Source of the DNA: Colletotrichum lupini
Taxonomy: Eukaryota; Ascomycota; Sordariomycetes; Glomerellales; Glomerellaceae
Direction: 5' to 3'
Length of the DNA: 64,000 nt
Assembly (NCBI RefSeq): GCF_023278565.1
Contig: NC_064682.1
Coordinates: forward strand, 372,001-436,000
In this document: piece by piece, positions 56,643 to 64,000 of the stretch
How the letters are laid out: every line of letters starts with the position of its first letter
Numbering within the stretch: position 1 is the stretch's first letter
Program-made: the position numbers and the translations under genes
The notes under the pieces: model-generated
The model's input: only the letters and a program-made list of their open reading frames with translations
Told to the model about the DNA's origin: nothing
The model's database searches: none

Positions 56643-59600
56643 GGAACATGCTGCTCAAGTTATGGCCGTGTCTGGTAGATGAGGCCATGCTAAAGCTGCG
56701 TTGGCTATGGCTCAAAAAACCAGTACCCGATCTTGGGAAGAACAAACTACGTGATGATCGAGACAGTTTCTCGCGGTTTCTTCCTAGCTCTGTAGATAAA
56801 GCCAAAACCAGAGACCAACTCACCGCGCCCTACAAGGGCCTTACATATCCTGTTCACGGGCCATAGTCGAACCACATCTTAGATCACTGTCTACATGTCA
56901 AGGATCGGTAGCACTACGTACCTAGGCCAGGTCTCTTCGCTCGTCAATTACGCCCTTTGGTCTCCTGCAGTGGATCGAAGTCAGTGAAAATCAGTTATGA
57001 TATGGAACAGATAAATCAGATACTGATGGTTTGGCATGGGCCAGATGTGTTGGGCGGGTTTCAGTAGAGAATGTGATATGCTGGGTAAATGACGAGGAAC
57101 GATAGGGCTGTAGCATGGTGGCAATTATCGAGTCTTGAGAGCCTCATATCCACGGGCCAAGATAATTTGATTGAACTCTCCATGTAAGTAATCTAAATTC
57201 GGGAGGGGTTTTATCAGTAAAGTAAAGTCCTTTAGCCGGAACAATAACGTATTGCCGAGTTTAGTTACGAGGGCATAACAGCCCGCCTAGAACCTCGAGG
57301 CGTCCGTGTAAACAAGATGAAGAACAGGTTTTGCCAATTGCGTCCATGAAAAAGCCCTATAGGAAGAACTGCGAAGCACTTGCCAGCTAGGTAGGCCGAT
57401 GTGAGTCTTTTCGACATAAGCTAGCAGACTACGGTGATGCTTATTGTCTAGCACATTGCTGATCTGGGAGAAAGAGAGATTAGTATCACGCTTAATCTCC
57501 TCAAGCCATGACTTATTTCCACCAGTGTCTCGTTCAAAGGTCCATCACTATGATACGCACTGTTTGCCCTGGCCCTAGCCGCGGACCTTGGCTTCGGCTT
57601 GCACCTACTCATCGAACAGGATCAGTTTCCCCTGCTATTTAAGGTCATCATCCGGCAGCATGTGACTCCTAGTCTCGGGGTTATTGGGCACATCGTCCTC
57701 ATCATGTTAAGAGCAAGTTCTCGCAAGGCGTTTGTATGCACTATCGCTGTAAGAGTCCCTAGCCAACGAGGGACGCCCAAGAAGACTTCGTCCAATGAAC
57801 GAATATCCAGATTGGATGAAATGGCTTAATAGCATCCGTAACGGATCGCCCAGCTTTACATGAGTATTGACACCGAATGTGTGGTCATACTCGGGATGGA
57901 CTTCGGCGTCGAGAAGTTTCGTCGCTCTAGTCAAGATGACTCATTTTGGATGAGGGGGAAGACAAAATCACGGTCGACTGATGCCCTCCCGTGTCCAGCC
58001 TCCTTTGTTTGGCGGCTGCGGAAATAAGATTTAACCGGCTCAGAAGATCTGCCAACGGGAGCTAGACAGAAGGGCTCGGTCGATGTTGTGCAGTCTTGAG
58101 GTCTAAACCAAAAAGAATCCATTTCGTCAAGACCCGCGTCTGACTGTCCAACGTCTTCATCTCTAGCGCTGTCTCTGGTATTGAGTTTCTGCACGTCTTT
58201 CTTTGCGGGGCTTCACAATGGGCTTATTCAAGCGAACAGTTGCTAAACGAGACGCTTAGGAAAGCTCGACATGGGACTGGATGCGAAGAGGGAAGTGCTC
58301 TCTATCTGGTTGAGGACACGACAGGCCTCGCACTGAATCTCATGACCTTGAAATCCGCGGCCGAGGGCTGCATGCATTCTGACGAGTCTTGGGAGCTGGT
58401 TTCCAACGGTCAGTGTTCAAATAGACCTCCTCCTGAGTCTAGAGATAACGGTTACTGAATATGGTGTGTCGTGACACCAAACTCTTTATCGGCATACACT
58501 GAATCGTCTGGGGTGAGAACATCGAAGCCAGGATGAACGGGGCTTGAAAATGGCTGAAAGTCCGCCGGAGTTGAGGCCGATAAATGAGGCTTAGAATACT
58601 GCCGATATTTGCTTCCGGCGGGAGGGTTGCAATGGTTGATTCTATCGCACACCATCGTATTAACAAATTAGGTATCCCGGACTTTAGGTTCCTTGTTCAG
58701 TTGGGACAGGTCTTGTGATTGTCATCTCGTTTGGTTCATGTCGGCGTCCTCGCCGGTTCGGCGAGCGCACCGGGAGCCCCTTTTTGCAAAACCCAAACTC
58801 ACGATCCAGATGACACAATACACACGAGACCGAGTAAAGCCAACTATCTTCTCAGATGTCTCGATCTGTATGTACGGAGTAATCATCTCTTAATCGGACA
58901 AGACTTGACACGAGTCGCTACGAATCGGAAAACGGCGGCCTAGGCATCGGCCCGGAGACATCACAACCCAACCTCTCCAACAGTCACCTATCAGGGCGAT
59001 GAGGGACCGAACTCAACCTTTTCGCTTCATCTGGAATGAGGTCGAATGCAAGATGCGGCATGTGCACAAAGATTATTACAAAGTCCTACTTATATCGCAT
59101 GCACATTTAAGAGCTTAGGCTGTGAGAGCTACCCAACCCTGGACCCGATCTTCAGACAAAGATGGAACATGTCAAACAGCATAGCCTCCACAGGATAGGA
59201 GAATTCCATCTTGTGCCCATGATTCCAGAAACCCCGTCTTGCTCTTGCAATCAGACATAGGGAATTCGCCTCAAAGATGGGTCTTTCAATCTCGCCGTCT
59301 CCAGCTTTCTGATTCACGTCTCCTCAGCCCAAAGACGTTGGGCATCACTACTCCATTTTCAAGCTTCGGGCCCCCATCTATCTGGCTGTGGAGCTGAGAG
59401 ATCTTCAGGGACTTTGAGCTACACAAAAGTCTTAGCAAGCGGAGGCGTGTTGCCCGCATGTTGTAGCAGACTTGCTCTAGTGTGGTGTAGATACCGCCTA
59501 TCATTGCTGTATCTGCCTTGAATGGAGCTGCGACCCGAACGTAAGGCAGCGTGGGTCGATCCTTCAGCCGAGGGATACGGTGGAGAAACCTGGCGAGAAG

Positions 59601-62600
59601 ACAATGAGTGCCGTTCGACTGCCGTGGATCACAAACGGGGTGGTGCGCGAATGCTTCAATCACAAGAACTTGGTCGAGGAGACGTAGAGATACCCGAGAA
59701 GTTGTGCCGTGCCGGGGCGGCTGCATCCCTCAACGATCTAGAACGGGAAATTCCCCTTAGTCTTTGGGGCGACCTTGAGCACACCCTCGACAATACTCGG
59801 AGCCCGATAGTGGTATATTATGGCATGTTAGAAGTCTACCGAGGTCTCGTTGCTGCATCACCGGTCGAGGCCTCAAAGTCTAGGCCAGAGGACGGTAGGA
59901 TTCGTACTCCTACCTTACCCACCCCTTAAGCCCTTGTCATTCTTCAGCAAGCTGCAGTCTGCATCGCCTGGGTACCGACAGGATCGAAACGACGATCTCG
60001 GTGCAATGCACCCGGTCAAAACCAATCAGCTTTGATGCGTCGGTCCATATGATCCCGACGTATATTCGTGCATAACCAAAGTCACCAATCAACGGAGACA
60101 GCGGCGAGGCACACATCGGAGAGGTCCGCCTCTCTCGCAGCTTCGGTACGAGGACAGCGTTTCAGCGGCCTGTTCAAGGGTGTGTGAATGATGTATCCTG
60201 CCGGCAGAATGGCACATCTGGGGCAATATTCCCGCCGGGCGGTGTCATTAATGATCATAGAGTCACACACACTCTTCTCTTTCTAGATAGCTCTCCCCAC
60301 AGTGGCAGACCAGACAGATGCGGACGGCAACGGGCGGTGGGACGAACCGTTCAGGCGAACCAGCGTGCCGGCGCGAAAGCGAGAGATGGGAAAGTACGGA
60401 TAATCAACCCGCATACACGGTTTCTTTTTTCCCGGCTGGGCTTGCTGTGCAATGACTCGGTTGACGGCAATTCGGTCGAGTCACAAAGCCGTCTTTTCTA
60501 TCACACAGCGCGGTGGGACGATGTACGAGCATCCGTACTCTGTACAGTCGCAAACTCGCTGCTTATTTGCTTCCGAACACACGGTCTTCTAAACGGAGGA
60601 CGTCGGGATAGGCCCGAACGAGGAACGGTCGAAACTCCCGGGCCAGCTCCTTGAAAAGAACATAGATTCTAACGATCTAGCCTAGCTGGCGTAGCGACGC
60701 GAGGAGCCTGACCAGGGGAAAGAAAACTTGTTTCTAGCGCGCGTGGAGTTTGGACTGCATCTCCCGCATACCTCAGCCATCCGTGGCATATGTTCCATCG
60801 AACAGCACTGCACATCTCGAGGCCAGCGGGTCAAGGAGTGACTGATGTGTTGACGCACATCCACATCGCGATCGGCCACGTCAAATCTCCATTGCAGTCA
60901 CCGCCCCATTCTCGCTCGACCTCTTTGCCCCCTCAGCAAAAGAACAAGATGAAGCCAACGTCGCACCCCGATCATTCCACGTTACGGAGTACAGCGACCG
61001 CACAGGAATGGAGCCCGGCTATGGTGTTTGATGAGAGCCCGCTCCCATTCCACCCCCAGGGCCAAAAAGAACCCATATCGGAAATAGAGCCTGCAATTCT
61101 TTTACGAATCAGATTCCGGAACCATGCCATTGGGAACCCCCGAGACAGCCCAGCGGATCACGCGTTGATTGGCCTAGCGGCTCGGAGCACTGGGATAGAA
61201 CGGTACTGGCGTCAGCCACATATGCCAGCCGAGCCAGGCTGCTGGGACTTTTTGCTGCCCTGGATATAGCTGCCGGGGCGGCAGGCGAGATTTGACCCTG
61301 ACGTGGAGTTTCTACGAGGGGGGGATTGAATGGGTATTCTGTAGGGACGAGATGACGAATGGCGCTGATTCCCTGCTCACTTCCGAGTCTTGACCCAGAT
61401 GACGGACGCCATCGCCGGCTGCCAGCTGAGAGAGGAGGAGAGAGAAAACTCTGCACCAGAGGGACGGAACCGCCGGTCGTGATCCACGGCGCTACTCATC
61501 AAGCGAAATCCACGCTCAGGCAGGGCACCATAGGCAGAGAGAATGGACACACCGTCACATACGCAACCCATTTGAAAATAGTAGCATGATGGTGAATCTG
61601 TACGGTTACGCCCTCCGGCAGCCCAAAGTGAGCAGAACGAATGATCGGCTGCTTCGAGTCCCACCCCGGAGTTGACCGCTGGATCAGCACCGAGCTATCG
61701 GAAAGGAAAGGAGGAGGCCACCGATGAGGCCATCGCAGAGCGCGGTATGAGGGCGAAAATGTCTCCCTGCGTGCCAGTGGGAGCATGTTTCAAAATTATC
61801 AAAAAGTTTGGTTCGATACTTTGATAGCAGCGTCGGCTATTTTGGACTATCCCGCCCTGTCTATTGTGCAGTAGTGTGATGCCGGCAGGATATCTGCATC
61901 ACAGGATGGGTTTGATTATGATTAAGGACAGGATTTTGCTACCCTTACACATCAGTAACGTAGGGTAACCAGGTCTTTCGTGTCTTTGGTTCTTCAACCC
62001 GCTCCTCCCACGCGCTAGAAGCGAGCTAGAAACCTCTGCCTGGGATGTCAAGTTCTTCAGAAGGTCAGGACAAGGGCCTTCCCTCGCCTGACTCGTCCAG
62101 CGGTCAATCTCACAACCTGCGTCCCCGACAGGGCCACGCTCGTGACAATCTTTAGCGGGCCACAAACCCCTGGACGTAGCTTCACCGGTGTGGAGTAGGG
62201 CCTTCATCGAGTCCTCTTTGCGGTCAAGAGGATTTGCAAGACGCCCGCACCACTGGTCCCCTCGAAAGTTTAAACTGCCCAGGGGCCGGGGATAGGCCCA
62301 AGGGCCTGCTATCTTCACTCAGCCGTTGAATGCTTAGTGGTCTTGTACTCTGGAAGGCTTCTTGAATTTCACCGGTTGGCTCGGACATATGGAAAAGAAC
62401 GGTTTCCTCGCATATGAGCTTACTGAAGTTATCACACAAGACATCGGGTTCTGGGCGTTTACGGCACACCGGTCATACATATCGGTCGTAGCTTGAAGTC
62501 ACTAACATTCGATCTCATCATCGGGCGACGACTAGAAGCTATTCGTCCGACATGCCGAGAGAACAGCTGACTTTTTCCCGCCTCACCTCCTCTGTCGAGA

Positions 62601-64000
62601 CTGTCGCCTACCGATTACAAGACAAAGAAGCGACGTTGGGGGTACGAATATGTCATAACATCAAAGCGTTGACGTGCAGCAGAGATGAGTTTGCGGGCAT
62701 CGTCATGTCAGTGAGGCACAAAGTTCATGCTCAGGTCAAAGCGAAAAACGCACCCGGGCCATACTGAGACCTACGTCTCACGTGAAGCACTGCCCATTGT
62801 CGATCCTGATAGAAAACTCTTGGTATGGATTTGGCGCTTAGAGAAACGTCGGATCCGCTCGGAGAAGACACCGTCGGAGAAACGCAGCGCAGCAGGTATG
62901 TCGAGCCGCGGCTCTCTGTCATTGATCTTGGAGTACATCTCCAGCCAAGACCAGAACACCAAAGTATCGTCGTTCCCGAGGAAGCAACGCAGGCGGAAAA
63001 CCATGGGCCCCGACCCGGACCGCAGCATTGAGCTCTTGCCGACACTTGGCTAACATGGCTCTTTTGCTCTCGGGGCAGGCAAACTGACGTCGTGCTGTCG
63101 TCTTCTTTGCGGCATCGGCGAGATCGCCGAAAAAGTCAAAAAGCATAATGAGGTTAACTTGCTGCGGGCTCAAGCTTTGCGAGGGGGATGAGTGAGGGTA
63201 AGGGTGAAGGAAGGGGAAGGGGGTGGTGGTTTGGATCGTTGGAGATTTCCATTGCAGCATTTGGCAGGCAGCGCACGGTCGATCCGGTCCAGGGTGGATG
63301 GAACATGGGCAAAATAGTCACCTAATATTGCTTCCCTCCCAAATTGTTATCCCGTACGGATGGATGCCTTCAGCAAGGCCGGCATCAACCGGTGACAGGT
63401 ATGATGAGTCAAGTGCATCACTCTCCCGCAAATCTATCAAGAGTCGAGACTTCTCGAGACGAACTCGAAGGGCCAAGCGATAATTAGGTTGCTGTGGGAT
63501 GTAAAGAGAACGACTGGTCGTTCCCCCCTTTGCCTTCATTCAACTTGTTGACCGGTGGTGGGTCAGACGTCAAACTATCTTCATCGGTCTGGCGAAAGGG
63601 AACACCCATCACGTTCTCAACGGGTTTGAACGGGCGAGCTCCTTGCTAAACACGAGGCGCTACCATCCATCCGCGATACTACCGGTGACGGGGCCGGGCG
63701 GCAAGCGGCCGGGGCTGACGGAAAGGGCTGCGCCGGTTGATGAGTAGTGGAAGGGGAGAAACCGTCGACCAGTGGCTCCCCCGTTGAATCGAATGACATT
63801 TTCCACGTGGTGAAAGGATAGCCCCGTCGGGAAAACGCCAGCTTGCGGAGGCTGCGGAGCGAAGACGAGCACACACACACACACACAAAGACAAGGCGAA
63901 TTTGAAACGTCCCCGAGAATGGGACGATAGTCAACCCGTCTGGGAACGCCTAGCGGGGAGTCCATGTCCGCAGTGGAGAGCCACGTAGAGCCACTTCATC
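56643..64000. other. Gene-poor right end of the window (about 7.4 kb)
   Basis: No supported gene. Many ORFs of 60-160 codons lie on both strands but none shows a domain or splice continuity that I trust. A minus-strand frame at 57125-57544 (139 codons, one in-frame TAG at 57287-57289) looks like decayed coding sequence. Minus frames near 57700-58650 and 59290-59730 may be similar relics. A minus-strand frame at 62919-63260 includes a short Met-initiated peptide of unknown nature. A CA microsatellite is near the right end. Confidence 0.5.
63870..63887 (+). repeat. CA dinucleotide microsatellite (9 units)
   Basis: Uninterrupted CA repeat. Confidence 0.9.

Noticed and set aside
59960..60050. 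tRNA-like sequence on the minus strand (D-loop-like ATTGGTTTTG, TTCGATCC T-loop-like string)
   Set aside because: The acceptor stem and anticodon stem do not pair properly. At most a decayed or chance tRNA-like sequence.

Overview
The window looks like nuclear DNA of a filamentous ascomycete (Pezizomycotina, most likely Sordariomycetes). The genes are split by short GT-AG introns of about 50-115 nt with CTGAC/CTAAC-like branch sites. A clear ccg-9 type trehalose synthase, a reducing polyketide synthase, an AflR-like Zn2Cys6 regulator and a CBM1-carrying secreted esterase are present. A block at 49.4-54.3 kb shows the AT-rich, CpA/TpG-poor signature of repeat-induced point mutation (RIP). The esterase suggests a fungus that grows on plant material; the species cannot be named from the sequence alone.

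Layout. 0-12 kb is gene-dense: the 3' part of a transcription-factor-like gene, an ACS-family MFS transporter with seven exons (one intron is GC-AG), a serine beta-lactamase-fold hydrolase, a SET-domain lysine methyltransferase, a LaeA-like SAM methyltransferase and an alpha/beta hydrolase. 12-16.5 kb has no supported gene but carries clustered AGGTA/TACCT palindromes. 16.5-27 kb holds trehalose synthase (ccg-9), a conserved-looking secreted protein of unknown role, a decayed MFS fragment and a flavohemoglobin with a mitochondrial-type leader. 27-34.3 kb is a long stretch with no supported gene.

34.3-48.5 kb is a small secondary-metabolism neighbourhood. It contains an AflR-like Zn2Cys6 regulator and, 1.2 kb further on the same strand, a 2481-residue reducing PKS (KS-AT-DH-degenerate MT-degenerate ER-KR-ACP) that resembles the PKS half of fungal PKS-NRPS hybrids but has no NRPS module. 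A CBM1/SGNH acetylesterase follows, then a stand-alone MDR reductase on the opposite strand. The regulator probably controls the PKS. Whether the MDR reductase supplies the missing enoyl reduction is only a hypothesis.

49.4-54.3 kb is a 4.93-kb DNA transposon. It has 33-bp terminal inverted repeats (31/33 identical, both differences transitions) and a flanking CTTAA direct repeat, and it has been destroyed by RIP-type mutation. To its right, 54.3-64 kb is gene-poor. It holds one GNAT acetyltransferase with a single-base frameshift and several short, apparently decayed open frames.

Gene models are given as exon coordinates in the evidence. They were built by hand from splice consensus and reading-frame continuity and have not been checked against transcripts or databases.
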